Below, piece after piece: positions 1-11,080 of a stretch of 64,000 nt of DNA. The translations under genes were made by a program, and so were the position numbers. Positions within the stretch are counted from its first letter, which is position 1; every line of letters starts with the position of its first letter. Under the pieces are notes generated by a model. The model was not told the DNA's origin. It saw only the letters and a list, made by a program, of their open reading frames with translations, and searched no databases. The DNA comes from Castanea sativa (lineage: Eukaryota; Streptophyta; Magnoliopsida; Fagales; Fagaceae): the NCBI RefSeq assembly GCF_040712315.1, contig NC_134017.1, positions 1,084,001-1,148,000 of the forward strand. The letters run 5' to 3'.

Positions 1-754
1 ATATTCCCGTTTTTGTTGTAAATAAATCAAAGGAATCCTTATACTTAAGGGCATAGAGATTCCCACTAAGCCTTATTTTTAGGTTATGTGGACCTCCTTC
101 TCAAAATGTGGGTATCCATATTCGGATATTCCCATTACTTGGTAATTATGTTTTCTTGAAGTGGACTTGCTGAGCTAACGTGTGTCCATACTTTGCCAAG
201 CTATTATAGAGTGGAAATCCTGATATCATGGAACGTAAGATTGAACATATATTCTTATCCTTTTTAGCATTTAACTTCTCTTTGGATTCATTCTTAGAAG
301 GTTCAAAATTTTTAGAAATTTTCTTTTGCCTCTATTCCTAGAATTCTTCATAAATCTCCTAAACTGTTTAGCAAGGAATGTAATTTGTTGCTCATACGAT
401 CATCCCTAGAAGAATCAGTATCCTCTTGTTTTACTTGTCTGAGGTTGGTAAGCCCATATGTTTATAATAATTCCTCAACCTTTATAGAATCTAGATCTTT
501 ACTCTCTTCTATGGTCATTACCTGAGGACGAAACCTCTTGTTTAAAGATCTCATAATCTTCCCTACAATCTTAGGTTCAACGATTTTATCTCCTATGTTG
601 AAACTGGAATTCTCAATATCATTTAGTTTGCATAGAATTCATTGAAAGTTTCATCATCAGCCATTCTATTCTCTTCAAACTTAGAATTCTCAACATCATC
701 TGAAGTTTAGAGTTTTTGCTTTTGAAAGCTCAGATTTGTGTTAAAAGACGAGCT
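1..754 (-). pseudogene. Copia gag fragment (UBN2-type), minus strand
   Basis: Read on the minus strand, roughly 640 down to 350 gives recognisable Copia gag text in broken frames, with motifs such as ETFNEFYAKLNDI, EPKIVGKIMRSL and TIEESKDLDSIKVEEL. This is the conserved second half of the UBN2/gag domain of SIRE-like Copia elements, a structural protein of the virus-like particle. The N-terminal half of gag is missing, because the text abuts the LTR at 755. The part nearer position 1 is too decayed to assign. Several stops and frameshifts are present, so it is not a functional gene. It continues beyond the left edge of the window. Confidence 0.7.
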
Positions 755-1761
755 TGTTCAGACCCCCAATTAAAAATTATAGCTAGATTGCTTTTACTCT
801 AACTTAGACTAAATGCAATGAACTGATAACACTACCCTAAGCCATATTCATCCATCATCAACAATAAAATGAAAGCTTAAAGAGTAGGGAAGAGAGATGC
901 AAACACAAGATAACACCAAGACGTGTTATTGAAGTGGAATTCGATGTCTGGGGAAAAACCTCTTCGCGACCCTCCAAGTCAAAATTGATCCACTAGAGCA
1001 TAAAGTTGGAGTACACTAATAACAAAAGACCATCCAAGCCTAGTCTACCCCACGTTCTTGAGCCCTCCAAGCTCCTGCTACTGACTGACTTCTCGAAGCC
1101 TTGTCTTCTCTAGCTTTTCAAATCCCGCAATCACTCAATTGCATCTGCCAATGAATGGCTCCTTCCAATGCTTCCCAACAGTACCAAAATCTTACTTTAC
1201 ACTCAATATGGGTGTGGTAAGTGTTTGGGATAACAACCTCTCAAAGATCTAGAGATGGAGAGGTAGGAGTTGAGGAAAACCACAAGGAAATGTGTAGACG
1301 ATTGTGGGTATAAGAACCTCTAACTCTCAAGTATATTTTCTAGGATTCTCTCTCTGAAAAGCACTCCTTACAATTTGTGGGAAAAAAAGGTATATATAGT
1401 GTGGGTAAAGAAAAGGTAAAGCAAAACACAACTTTTTGCCAAATAAAAAGTTTTGAGAGTCCTGCACGGGTTGGCCCTTCCCGCGAGACAGTCGTGAAAA
1501 TGACAGCCTAACATGACTCTTTATCTTCTAGTCATGTGCTCTACACATGGCTTTTTTGCAGGTTGCTTCTCACAAGCTACTTGCAAGCCAGTTGCGAAAT
1601 CCACTTGTTCAACTCTTGAAGCTTGATTTTTTACCGATCTCTCACACTCATCCCTTACAATTAAACCCACATACATACAAGGAAAATGATTGAAGAAATT
1701 ACAATCAAATTTGGCATGGAATTAAAGCCAACACAAAATAGTTGGAAATCACAAATTTACA
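755..1761 (-). repeat. SIRE-like Copia LTR 'E' (5' LTR of minus-strand element)
   Basis: On the minus strand the segment begins TGTAAATTTGTG (1761 downwards) and ends GGGGGTCTGAACA (at 755), giving TG...CA ends and a length near 1.0 kb. A TATA-like ACTATATATACC lies near 1390 on the minus strand, at a position suitable for an LTR promoter. Gag text follows at 754, so this is the 5' LTR. The expected initiator-Met primer site is not visible after the LTR, so the leader appears deleted. The boundaries were set by eye and only one copy is present, so they are provisional. Confidence 0.5.
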
Positions 1762-2001
1762 GCTTTATTCGTCCTCTCTACACTAGAGGTTCTCCTAATT
1801 TCTTCTTGAGAGATAGCAACAAATATTGTATTAAGACCTTTGCTATTTAGGTTAGTTGCAATTAGTTACTCAGTGGACCACTGATCACTGATCACTAGGA
1901 GCAGTAGAGGTTTAGCCTTTGTTGACAAAGAACCAAAATTTATCATCAATGGATTTGAAGAAAGCTCTCATGCGCATTGTTCAATAGGCATTATTGCATC
2001 T
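1762..2001. other. Unassigned spacer between two LTRs
   Basis: This is 240 bases between LTR E and LTR D with no coding text and no repeat ends that I can recognise. It contains a short local repeat, ACTGATCACTGATCACTAG, near 1880. Confidence 0.4.
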
Positions 2002-2831
2002 GTACGGTTTTAGACCCCTTAAACACAACCATATTAACCTAGTTATTTAGTCAAGTGATTAACTTAGGTAAATTATGCAGATCTAGGTTAACACAGATAA
2101 ATCATATCATTGAAACAGTGCAAAAAATAAATAACACAACGATATGATAACCCAAGAAAACCAAACCGGTAAAAAATCTGGGGAGGATTTAAGCTAGCTA
2201 TCCTTAAGGTAAAACAGATCCACTATGAAAGAATTGAAGTTTACACAATAGCGACTTAGACCACTAACATCTTATTGCTGCCTCGAGTAGGAAACTTACT
2301 ACCACGACCATGTGACAGCTCTGAGTCCACAGGCTACTTCTTTCTTGGATTCACAGCAAGTACAAGCACTCCCGCTTGTGTATCTTTAAACTCTTAATGC
2401 AGCAACTGAATGATCATCAAGCTCTTGACATAATCTTGATTCGTGATAACCCTAAGTATATGTGAAGGGAAACATCTCTAGATCTCACAAGAGATTCACA
2501 TACACAACATAAACAACAACCATAAAAACATGGCTAGGGTTTTCCCTTTTATACCTAGGACAAAACATAAAACCCTACACGTCAAATGTGCTTGGGCTGA
2601 ATTGGAACATTCTGCAGAAAAACAACCTGCACAAGCTTCAATCGATTGATTCTAATTTTTGATCGATCGAGCCAGGCAAATTTACACAGTAAATCTTGCA
2701 GTGCACTCGATTCCAACTTTACACATAAACATACTTTGAGCAAGTCTAAAAACAAACGTTTTGATCATGGTTTGCCAACATTACAAAATGAAGTTCTAAT
2801 ACATTTGAACCTAAAGTCTTAGAACCCAACA
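2002..2831 (-). repeat. SIRE-like Copia LTR 'D' (3' LTR of minus-strand element)
   Basis: On the minus strand the segment begins TGTTGGGTTCTAAGAC (2831) and ends AACCGTACA (2002): TG...CA termini, about 830 bp. Just upstream on the minus strand lies a purine tract, AAAGAAGGAG, preceded by GTCACGGATTGCC. The same sequence context precedes the 3' LTR of Copia A at 33432-33457, which fixes this as a 3' LTR. The mate LTR and target duplication are not in the window because the element is truncated near 4370-4474. Confidence 0.6.
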
Positions 2832-3461
2832 AACTCCTTCTTTGGCAATCCGTGACAAAACACAAACTAAACAAAGTGCTCAAAGTTACAAAAACAGCCC
2901 ATTACAAAACATTGCCCAACAAAAACAAATTCAACCTAACTACTATCTATCAGTTGTAAGTGTAGACAACAGCATGACTGAATCAACCTATATATTCTTG
3001 TAACGCTTAACAAGCACATAAACGCATGTGTGGAAAATACAAGTAAACAAAATAAATTCTTGATTTCACATAATCATAAACTACAAGACATATATCATGA
3101 ATAACCTCATAAATATAAATCAATAATCAATGTAGCACAACGTGAAACAAGAAACAGAAATAAAAACATAATAGTATCTCCCCCTATCATAGGCAACTAA
3201 AATAAAACAAAACAAATCATGAGCCAAAAAATATAAATACATGATGAAGTACCTAGATACAATCTAAATCTCCCCTTATCAACATAATCTCCTAAATCTC
3301 AAGCACCTAGATACAATCTAAATTTCCCTCTATCAACAAAATCTCCTTTCTATATGTACTCCCCTTTTTTGTGACAAATTGCCAAAGGGCACTCAAGACT
3401 CATCATCAAAAGGAGGTGGTGGAGGTGACCATCAGAAACTCGCCAAATTCACTCTCAAAGC
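2832..3461 (-). other. 3' untranslated internal region of Copia D with two purine tracts
   Basis: This is non-coding sequence between the extra ORF (ends 3462) and LTR D. Two purine tracts are visible on the minus strand: one touching the LTR (about 2832-2842) and one about 520 bases upstream (3359-3370, AAAAAAGGGGAG), next to a GTCAC/GTGAC element. Copia A has the same two-tract layout. The rest is A-rich filler with a local duplication of an ACCTAGATACAATCTAAAT-type segment near 3250 and 3305. Confidence 0.5.
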
Positions 3462-4474
3462 CTAAAGCTTGGGAAGCACATCCACCAAAATTTGACCATG
3501 AGCCACCTGAACGGTCATGACAGTGTCCAAATCATGAAAAATTCTAGAAACATCCGAAGTAGAAGGTGGAGGAGCAGCAGCAGTGGTTGGATCAACATAT
3601 GCATCTGTAACAGGATCACCTGAAGAATAAGGAAGAGGAGGAGGAGGAGGAGGATAAGGAGGTGCACTAGAGGAAGAATCTATTCTAGGACGTTTAGACC
3701 TAGCTCGCATCTGAGTAGCCCTCTGCCTAAGAAAGGTATCACCTATAGGAGCTATAATATGAACGGGCTCAAACACTAGAAACTCATCTAATCCTAGATG
3801 TAATAAAATTTGATGAATAAAAACTGGAAACAACAGACCATGAGCAGTAGAACTACTTCCATGAACCTCAATCAAAGAACGAATGAAAAGATAAGGAAAA
3901 CTCATAAGAGCATCCGTGACAAGCACATATAAAAATGCACGTCATGAGAATGGCAAGAAATCTAGAAAAAGAGATAATGAATCCCGGTTAACTCATGAGA
4001 AGTGATCTGAGGATCAAAACCCCACTGGATAGAAGTCCCAGTAAGATATGACATAATGTCATCAAGGGGTAGAGACTCATCGTAAGGATAAACAAGATGC
4101 TGGACCAAAGGCACCCCTAGAGCATCAGCCACTACCGAAGGAGTAATGGTGCACTCTTCTCCCCGTATCCAACTCCTTACCAGAGTGTTAGAATCATAAG
4201 AGTGGACAGAGAGGTTCGAGTAGAACTCTCTAATCAAGGCAGTCGAAATGGGATGTGAAATGTCCAACAAAGGAAGCCAACCCCTATGCTCAAAATTTCT
4301 CCGAATCTCACCATCTAACTCATCTAACACTACCTTCCTCTCAGCCCAGACATTCCTATGAATGTTTAGCTTTTTATAGGTTGATAGAGAAGAAAGCTCC
4401 CAACAAACGGAGCGGTCCAATTCCAGATGGACAGAGCAGCCCAATCTTAAAAATGATGTGCTCTTGAAAGACAC
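3462..4474 (-). pseudogene. Extra 3' ORF of Copia D: 'putative plant transposon protein' family
   Basis: Two minus-strand frames (4474-3962 and 3926-3462) form one broken protein. The first contains KVVLDELDGEIRR, FEHRGWLPLLDI and IREFYSNLSVH-type text; the second continues with FIRSLIEVHGSSS and ends in a proline-rich, low-complexity tail. It lines up by eye with the ORF at 29583-30769 (shared pattern: ER-VVL, FYSNM/L, LT-VRG/RSWIRG, I-P-LI-D-L-V). I assign it from memory to the plant family called putative plant transposon protein (Transposase_32), whose biochemical function is unknown. It sits between pol and the 3' LTR in SIRE-like elements. It is broken by a frame change near 3930-3960 and truncated upstream by the Gypsy at about 4370. 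Confidence 0.65.
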
Positions 4475-5465
4475 GAGGAAAGAAATGGATGAATTAAGAA
4501 CACTTTGAAAGGGAAATCCACCAAAAAATTAGATAGGATGATCAAAAGAATGGATTCACCATTCAACAGAGAAGTCCTAGAATGCCTTCTAGCACCAAAG
4601 TTCAAGCTCCCTCAATTGGAATCTTATGACGGGGGTACAAACTCGTTAGATTATATGAGATCCCTCAAGACACTACTGAAACTTCAAAATACACCTAACG
4701 AAGTAATGTGCGTATCATTCCCAACAACCTTAAAAGAGCCAATCGAGTTTGGTTCAGTAATCTAGAGTCGTCATCAATAGCAACTTTCAACCAATTAAGC
4801 GATTCATTTGTTTGACATTTCATTGGGGCTCAGAGGCATAAAAGGCCAACTTCCCATCTGCTAACGGTAAAATAACAATAAGGAGAAATCCTAAAAGCCT
4901 ATGTGAAGTTTTTCAATTGACAAATTCTGGAAATAGATGAATTGGATAACCAAGTCCAATTGATGGCCTTCTAGGATGGGTTGATGACTAAAGATTTCAT
5001 CTTCTCCTTGGCTAGGACTCCACCAATGACGATGATAGATCTCCGGTTCAAAGCTCAGAAGTATATGAATAGAGTAGACGCATTGACGACAAAGGGGATA
5101 GATGACAAAGGGGATAGATGGCAAGCGAAAGATAGATGACCTTGATATGTCTCGGCACAAAAAGAAAAAAAAAAAAAAAGAATTGCTCCCCTAGTCTAAA
5201 GAGTGAATAGGTAAGCTCAAATCTCTTAAAGAAAATGGTAAATTTCACCCCTTTTAATATGCCCATGGAAAATTTTTTGCTACAGATCAAGGATGTTCCA
5301 AATTTGAAGTGGCTGAAACCTTTGACTTCATTGCTAGATAGACGAGCTCAAAGGAAGTACTACCGGTTTCATAAGGATCACAGCCATACCGTTGAAGAGT
5401 GTAGAGAACTGAAAGGGCCAATCGAAGAATTAATATAGAAGGGGAAATTACAAAAGTTCGTAAAA
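4380..5465 (+). pseudogene. Gypsy gag (Retrotrans_gag) remnant
   Basis: In-frame text at 4505-4765 carries the gag pattern PKFKLPQLESYDG...LDYM and MCVSFPTTLK. It continues in another frame with a VWFSNLESSSIATF-like stretch (4740-4800), and then at 5235-5438 with IKDVPNLKW and a CRFH-like block degraded to YYRFHKDHSHTVEEC. Gag packages the element's RNA. At least three frame changes and an in-frame TAG at about 5436 are present, plus A-tracts at 5160-5180 and 5460-5478. It joins the antisense Copia D ORF on the left. Confidence 0.7.
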
Positions 5466-5639
5466 AAAAAAAAAAAAGACCTTCATCACTAAGCAAAAGA
5501 AAAGCCCAAACAAGCAGACGTCAGGAGAGACGATGAGCAAGATACCAAGGTCGCTATTGGTGAGATAAGAATGATCACTGAGGGACTGGTCACTGCGGTC
5601 ATTCAAATCTTTGCAAAGAGCCTACCAATGACAAGTTAA

Positions 5640-6170
5640 CATTATTCATGCAAGACACCCAATGACAACGTATAGAAGGACCAGAGCAAAGGATATCATG
5701 TTTTAGAACCCGATGCCAAAGGAGTAAAATAGCCTCATGATGACTAGCTGGTAATTGTGCTTGCAATAGAAGGATACAACACTCATCGAGTGCTAGTCGA
5801 TAACCAAAGCTCGACAAATATTATGTACATCACAGCTGGAACCTATCTTGCACAAGTAATCAAAGATATTAACTTTCTCATAGTTGATTGCCTATCTTCC
5901 TATAATTTCATTTTAGGACGGCTAACTCTCAATTGTCTAAAAGTTGCTACCTTGACTTACTGTCTCAAATTCAAATTTCCAACTAACCACAAGATAGGAG
6001 AGATTCATGGGGATCAGGTGTTAGCTCGAGAGTACTACCAAGTAGAATTTGTAAGGAAAGAAAATCATACTTGGATAGTTGAAGAAGAGCAACAGGAACC
6101 AGTGGAAGAGTTAAAAACTGTGGAGCTGGTAGAAGGAGATGCTTTCAAAACCACCAAGAAATTTTGAATG
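5640..6170 (+). pseudogene. Gypsy aspartic protease remnant
   Basis: The frame at 5757-6167 contains THRVLVDNQSSTNIMY, corresponding to the retroviral-type aspartic protease centre. The usual DxGSS motif has become DNQSS, so the catalytic glycine is lost. Further on, FILGRLTLNCLKVATLTY matches the flap/C-terminal part (LGRP-LN). The enzyme would cut the Gag-Pol polyprotein. The part before 5757 is frame-shifted, and the loss of the active-site glycine makes activity unlikely. Confidence 0.65.
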
Positions 6171-6209
6171 TGTTAGCTAGAACTCATGAAGACATGCCAA
6201 GCATAGACG

Positions 6210-7500
6210 AGAGTGTTATAGAGCATCGGCTGAACGTTGATCCAAAGAAGAAGCCTATCTAGTAGAGACGCCGAGTATTCTGCCCCGAGCGAAACAAAGC
6301 TATTATGGAAGAAGTAGACAAGCTTATGGCTGCACGTTTCATGCAAGAAGTCTATTACCCAAAGTGGTTGGCTAATGTTATCACGATAAAAAAATGAAAT
6401 GGGAAATGGAGGATGTGTTGACTTCATAGACCTCAATCAAGCATGTCCAAAAGATAGCTTCTCCTACCAAGAATCTGCCAGTTAGTTAATTCAACAGCAA
6501 GACATGAACTACTAACGTTTTTGTATGCCTTTTCAGGATACAACCAGATTTGCATGAGCAAAGAAAACCAGGATAAAACAACATTCATAACAAGCCAGGG
6601 GCTTTATTGCTACAAAGTGATGCCCATTGGGCTAAAGAATGCTAGAGCTAAATACCAAAGGTTGGTAAACTAGATGTTCAACAAGAATATCAGGCGGAAT
6701 GTAGAAGTTTATGTCTATGACATGCTCGTCAAAAGAAAGACAAACACAGAACATTTGGACGACCTAAGAGAGACCTTTGACACACTCCAAAAAATACAAA
6801 ATGAAGCTCAATCCAGCGAAATTTTCCTTTGGAGTATCATCAAGAAAATTCCTTGGTTTCATGGTGTTCCAAAGAGGAATAGAAGCCAATCCTGAAAAAG
6901 TGACCATCCTGGAAATGACGTCACCCAAGACTATGAAAGAAGTCCAAAGATTGATGGGATAGGCCACAGCTTTGAACAGGTTTGTATCAAAATCTACAGA
7001 CGAGTGCCTGACATTCTTCAAGACACTCAAGCAAGCCTTCGAGTGGACAAACAAATGCAAGACAACTTTCAAGAACCTAAAGGAGTACCTGACGAGACTG
7101 CTGCTCCTAAACCCGCCAGTGAAAGAGGAAGACCTTTTTCTGTACCTTATGATCTCTCAAACAGCTATGAGTTTAGCCTTGACTAGGGAAGAAAAGAGGG
7201 TGTAGAGGCTAGTGTATTACTGAAGCCAAGCCTTCCAAGGTGCAGAAGTAAAATACCCTCGTTTAAAGAAGGTATCATTTGCATTGATTGTAGAATCAAG
7301 GAAGCTCCGTCCATACTTCCAGGCATATCCAATCATTGTAATGACAGATCAACCTATCAAGAAGGCTATGAATAAACCAGACACAACTGGACGCCTAGTG
7401 TAATAGGTTGGTGAGCTTAGTCAATTCAACATCGAGTATAGACCTCGGTCAAAAATTAAAGCACAGGTATTTGCAAAATTTAATGTTGAATTCACTTTTC
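6210..7500 (+). pseudogene. Gypsy reverse transcriptase and RNase H remnant
   Basis: Across frames one can read NGKWRMCVDF-DLN-ACPKDSF (6400-6460), YNQICMSKEDQDKTTF (6540-6590), and YVYDMLVKRKTNTEHL (6710-6755), the YVDDM active site with the first Asp replaced by Tyr. Then come LNPAKFSFGV (6800-6830), FLGFMVFQRGIEANPEK (6850-6900) and a canonical RNase H region (7080-7480) with RPYFQAYPIIV and FNIEYRPRSK. The polymerase would copy the RNA genome. Repeated stops, a short deletion after the ACPKDSF block and the altered catalytic Asp show it is dead. Confidence 0.75.
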
Positions 7501-7925
7501 AGGTGACGACCAGACACAATTTTGAACAATTCACGCTGATGGGTCATCTGTCAAAGACCTGGGAGTTGTAGGAGTCAACTTAATATCTCCTGACAAGGAT
7601 GTCCTCAAATATGGAGTACAACTTCAATTTGCCACCACAAATAATGAAGCAAAATATGAAGCAATACTCACCAGCTTCAGATTAGCCAAAAGTCTAGGCG
7701 TCAAAAGCTTAGTGCTCAAAAATGACTCAAAGCTCATCGTTGTGCAAGTGAACCATGAATATGAAGGAAAAGAGGAAAGGATGCAAAAATACCAGAAGTT
7801 AGTCATCTAGATGGCCAATCATTTTGAAAAAAATTAAGTTCGTCCAAGTGCTAAGGGAAGAGAATTCAGAAGTAGACGAGGTTGCTCAGATAGCCACGTC
7901 AAAATACCAAACCTTGGATGGTCTT
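7500..7925 (+). pseudogene. Second (archaeal-type) RNase H of Tat Gypsy
   Basis: The plus-strand text reads HADGSSVKDLGVVGV (about 7530-7575), NNEAKYEAIL (7640-7670), AKSLGVKSLVLKNDSKLIV (7685-7745) and QKYQKLV. This is the D...E...D pattern of the additional RNase H typical of Tat elements. It ends abruptly after EVDEVAQIATSKYQTL near 7915, where unrelated AT-rich DNA begins. The integrase that should follow is absent. Confidence 0.7.
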
Positions 7926-7978
7926 TCTTCAAATTTATTTATGACATTTTATTATTATGAATAGATTTTCATAATGGC

Positions 7979-8797
7979 TTATTATATAAAAAAATAAAAT
8001 AAATAAAGACCTACTTGTATTAATATTTATTTGTAATCATCTCTCTCTCTTAATCAATATGGTATTATTTCATTATGTTTAATAAATCTTTGGTTGCATC
8101 TTTTTGTTCATAATATTTCTTTTTATTTAAATAATTTTCTTTATCCTTTTCACTTGTGTACCATATTTTATCACATATATGTGATGGATTTAATTTTTAT
8201 ATATCATATATTTTAATTAGGAATGACTTTTGTCAATATTGATTAAAAAAAGAAAGGGACCATCACTATTATATATAGGTGACATGGACCCCACAATTTT
8301 CATGCAAATGTTTGAAAACATGAGAAAGCATTTGCAAGAAATTTAAGGACTACGAGTCCCTACAATATTCATGCAATGTTTGAAAAGATGGACAAACATT
8401 TATAAGGAATCTATGGATTGCGACTAACATCATCTTGCCTTACTCTCAATTGCAATTATTGTTGACATAGTCCAAGCTAAATATGATCGAATCCCATAAA
8501 TCATAGATAGGGGTTCTGGCGTTGACTATGAACGAGTGAGAATTGAGAAAAAAAGAAACCCAGGAATAGTTGAGGATTGCAAGGAGAACCCATATTGAGA
8601 AATGGATGATTTGGAGGACCCAAATAAGGTTTTGATGGATGGTATCGGTAAGGCAATTGAAATCCATCTTGGAGAAGAAGTTGGATTCATTTTGGGTTGC
8701 AAGCAAGCATGAAGAGAAGCAACTTCATCCCCATGTTAGAAAACAATTGGAAAAAAAACCCTTTCTCACGTCAAGCTAAAAAAAGGCAATTCAAATA
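7979..8797. repeat. Direct repeat copy 1, upstream of the inhibitor gene
   Basis: About 820 bases, highly similar to 9654-10486 in the same orientation. Shared blocks include TATTTATTTGTAATCATCTC, GATTTAATTTTTATATATCA and GAAGAAGTTGGATTCATTTT. Inside lies a degenerate 68-base doublet (about 8290-8427) with ATGCAAATGTTTGAAAA-type text. No protein is recognisable. It supplies the distal upstream sequence of the inhibitor gene, but its right end stops about 230 bases before the start codon. Confidence 0.85.
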
Positions 8798-8950
8798 TTT
8801 TTGAACTTTCTTCTATTTAGTATCTAAAAATAAGGCATCAACGGAAAATTATCGTTTAACTTTTCTTACTTAACTTGGCATGGAACAGAGTTGTCTTCCA
8901 TGCCAACCTATCTATATGGAAAATAACTGCCTCATGCCAGCATAATATAT

Positions 8951-8958
8951 TATAAATA
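8951..8958 (+). promoter_or_regulatory. TATA box of the inhibitor gene
   Basis: TATAAATA lies 70 bases upstream of the ATG at 9028, at the spacing expected for a plant core promoter with a 5' leader of about 40 bases. The leader ends in an A/G-rich run just before the ATG. Confidence 0.7.
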
Positions 8959-9027
8959 GGAAGCCAAAAGATACATGAATCAACACTATCATTCTTGACA
9001 AAAAACTTAAGAAAAAAGAAAAAAAAA

Positions 9028-9570
9028 ATGGCCTCTCCAATTAGTTGCCTATTAATCTTGATAATCCCTCTACTAGTCACCTCTCTTTTCTATGATGTTT
9101 CTAATGCAGATCGAGCCTTTGTTGAAAAGGTTTGCAAAAATTCCATAGACTATGATTTTTGCCTGTCAACTTTACTTTCAGACCCTGAGGGTCTTACAGC
9201 TGTTCCATATAGGCTAGGACTCGTTGCTACTAGCGTGAGCTTGGGGATGATATCCAAGATAAATGATGGTGAAATCGGAAATATTCTTATAAAAGTCACA
9301 GACCCAGTGGTTAGGACACGAATTACAGATTGCCAAATCGATATGTCTAATTTATACAAAGATATGGAACGTGCAAGAGATGCTGCAGGTACACAATCCT
9401 ATAAGGAAGAGGCAAAATCACTTGCGTCTGCACAAATGAAAATTGTAGAATGTAATAATCGATTTAAGAGCCCCCCGACAAGTGAATCACCAATATCAAG
9501 TAGCATTTCCAAAATAGAGAAGCTAATCAATATTTGTGCGGCTGTACTTAATATGATACCGCCATCCTAA
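9028..9570 (+). CDS. Plant invertase/pectin methylesterase inhibitor (PMEI-like), secreted
   Basis: An intact 180-residue single-exon ORF. Residues 1-27 form a signal peptide (hydrophobic LLILIIPLLV core, ending near SNA), so the product should enter the apoplast. The mature part shows the family signature: Cys36 and Cys45 (VCKNSIDYDFC) for the N-terminal hairpin disulfide, and Cys102 and Cys142 for the helix-bundle disulfide, with a further Cys near 170. Length and four-helix layout fit the family, whose members inhibit pectin methylesterase or cell-wall/vacuolar invertase by 1:1 binding; the sequence does not tell which. I chose the ATG at 9028 because it opens the signal peptide and follows a TATA box; the frame upstream has no ATG. 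It is the only apparently intact host gene in the window. Confidence 0.88.
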   Translation: MASPISCLLILIIPLLVTSLFYDVSNADRAFVEKVCKNSIDYDFCLSTLLSDPEGLTAVPYRLGLVATSVSLGMISKINDGEIGNILIKVTDPVVRTRITDCQIDMSNLYKDMERARDAAGTQSYKEEAKSLASAQMKIVECNNRFKSPPTSESPISSSISKIEKLINICAAVLNMIPPS

Positions 9571-9653
9571 GATATTGTCAACATAATCTTATGTAATCTA
9601 TAATAGGAATAAGTTTGTTAAGGTCTTTGGTGCTAAATTGCTACCTCTTGGTG
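9571..9653 (+). other. 3' flank of inhibitor gene
   Basis: Short AT-rich 3' flank containing AATAAG- and TGTAATCT-like sequences that could serve in plant polyadenylation. It ends where direct repeat copy 2 starts. Confidence 0.35.
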
Positions 9654-10486
9654 TTATTATATAAAAATAAATAAATAAATAAATAAAGACCTGCTTCTAT
9701 TAATATTTATTTGTAATCATCTCTCTTTCTGTCAGTCAATATGGTATTATTGCATTATATTCAATATATCTTTGATTACATCTTTGTGTTAATATTATTC
9801 CATTTTATTTAATTAATTTTATTTTTCATTTTCACTGGTATACCATATTTATCACATATATGCGATGGATTTAATTTTTATATATCATATATTTTACTTA
9901 GGAGTGACTTCTATCAATATTGATTAAAAAAAAAAAGGGACCATCACTATTATAAATAGGTGACATGGTCCCCACAATATTCATGCAAATGTTTGAAAAG
10001 ATTGGAAAACATTTGCCAGAAATCTGAGGACTATGATTCCCTACAATATTCATACAAATGTTTGAAAAGATGGGCAAACATTTGTAAAAAAATCTGAGGA
10101 CTACGACCAACATCATCTTGCCTTACTCTCAATTGCAATAATCGTTGACATGGTAAAAGCTACGTATAATCGAATCCCATAAATCATAGATAGCGGCTCT
10201 AGCATTGACTGAGAAAGAATGAGAATTGAGAAGAAAAGAAACCCAAGAAAAGTTGAGGATTGCAAGGAGAACCCATGTTGAGAAATGGCTGATTTGGAGG
10301 ACATAAATGAGGTTTTAATGGATGAGATCAATAAGGCAATTGAAGTCCATATTGGAGAAGAAGTTGGATTCATTTTGGGTTGCAAGCAAGCATGAATATA
10401 CGCAACTTCATCCCCATGTCGAAGATAAATGGAAAAAAAAAAAAAACCCTTTTTCAAGTCAAGCTAAAAAAAAGGTAATTCAAATA
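9654..10486. repeat. Direct repeat copy 2, downstream of the inhibitor gene
   Basis: About 830 bases matching 7979-8797 in order and orientation, including the internal doublet and the terminal TCAAGCTAAAAAAAGG block. It starts with an (AAAT)n tract at about 9664-9687. The sequence after it does not contain a second inhibitor gene, so it is either a tandem duplication that lost the gene copy or a duplication limited to the upstream segment. Confidence 0.85.
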
Positions 10487-11080
10487 TGAATAGAATTGTT
10501 TTTCAAAAAAAAAAACATTTCTCATGTCAAGCTAAAAACAATTCTATCTCCGCGGAGCTAAATAAAGGAAATTAGAAGATAAATTTTCAACTCATTTTAA
10601 GATTGTTACCTAATATTGGAAAATGAGATAGTCAAAAATAGAGTTGTTTTCTTGGAGTAAAATAGAGTAGTTTTCCAAAAATATTTAGTGGAAATCAACT
10701 CTATCTCATGCCAATCTAATTTATATATCTAAAAGTTGAAGTATGGCATTTATTGTTACTACGCACTTGTTGAGCCATATAATCTTTTTTTTTCTTTTTT
10801 TTTATCTTTTCATTTCTCTTTTTAAACTTTTCTTCTCCCAATTCTTAAATAAATAAAAAAAAAAAAATCTTCTTTTCCCTATTAGTTCATACCTAGTGTT
10901 AACACTTCTTCCAACTTTTCTCCTCCATTTTTGTCTATTTATCTCCCCACTACTATATGCTTTATCGTTATACTTCCTTTATCCTTTTGTTTTTCTTATA
11001 TTTTGACTCTTCTTCTCCCTATTTTATTCTGTATAAATTTGATGTCATTTCTCTCATTCAATCCAGATTTCAAACACAAT

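Larger units (their letters stand above)
4370..7925 (+). mobile_element. Decayed Ty3/Gypsy (Tat-type) retrotransposon, internal part only
   Basis: Gag, protease, reverse transcriptase, RNase H and a second RNase H occur in order on the plus strand, all with many stops and frameshifts. The extra RNase H after the canonical one marks the Tat lineage. There is no LTR at either side: the left edge joins the antisense Copia D ORF and the right edge stops after the second RNase H, so integrase is missing. Most in-frame stops fall where the family has Gln or Trp, consistent with C-to-T and G-to-A decay of methylated DNA. Confidence 0.75.

Noticed and set aside
8995..9027. Upstream extension of the inhibitor frame starting at TTG (8995)
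   Set aside because: It adds a Lys-rich stretch before the signal peptide and needs a non-ATG start; ATG at 9028 is the natural start in a plant mRNA.
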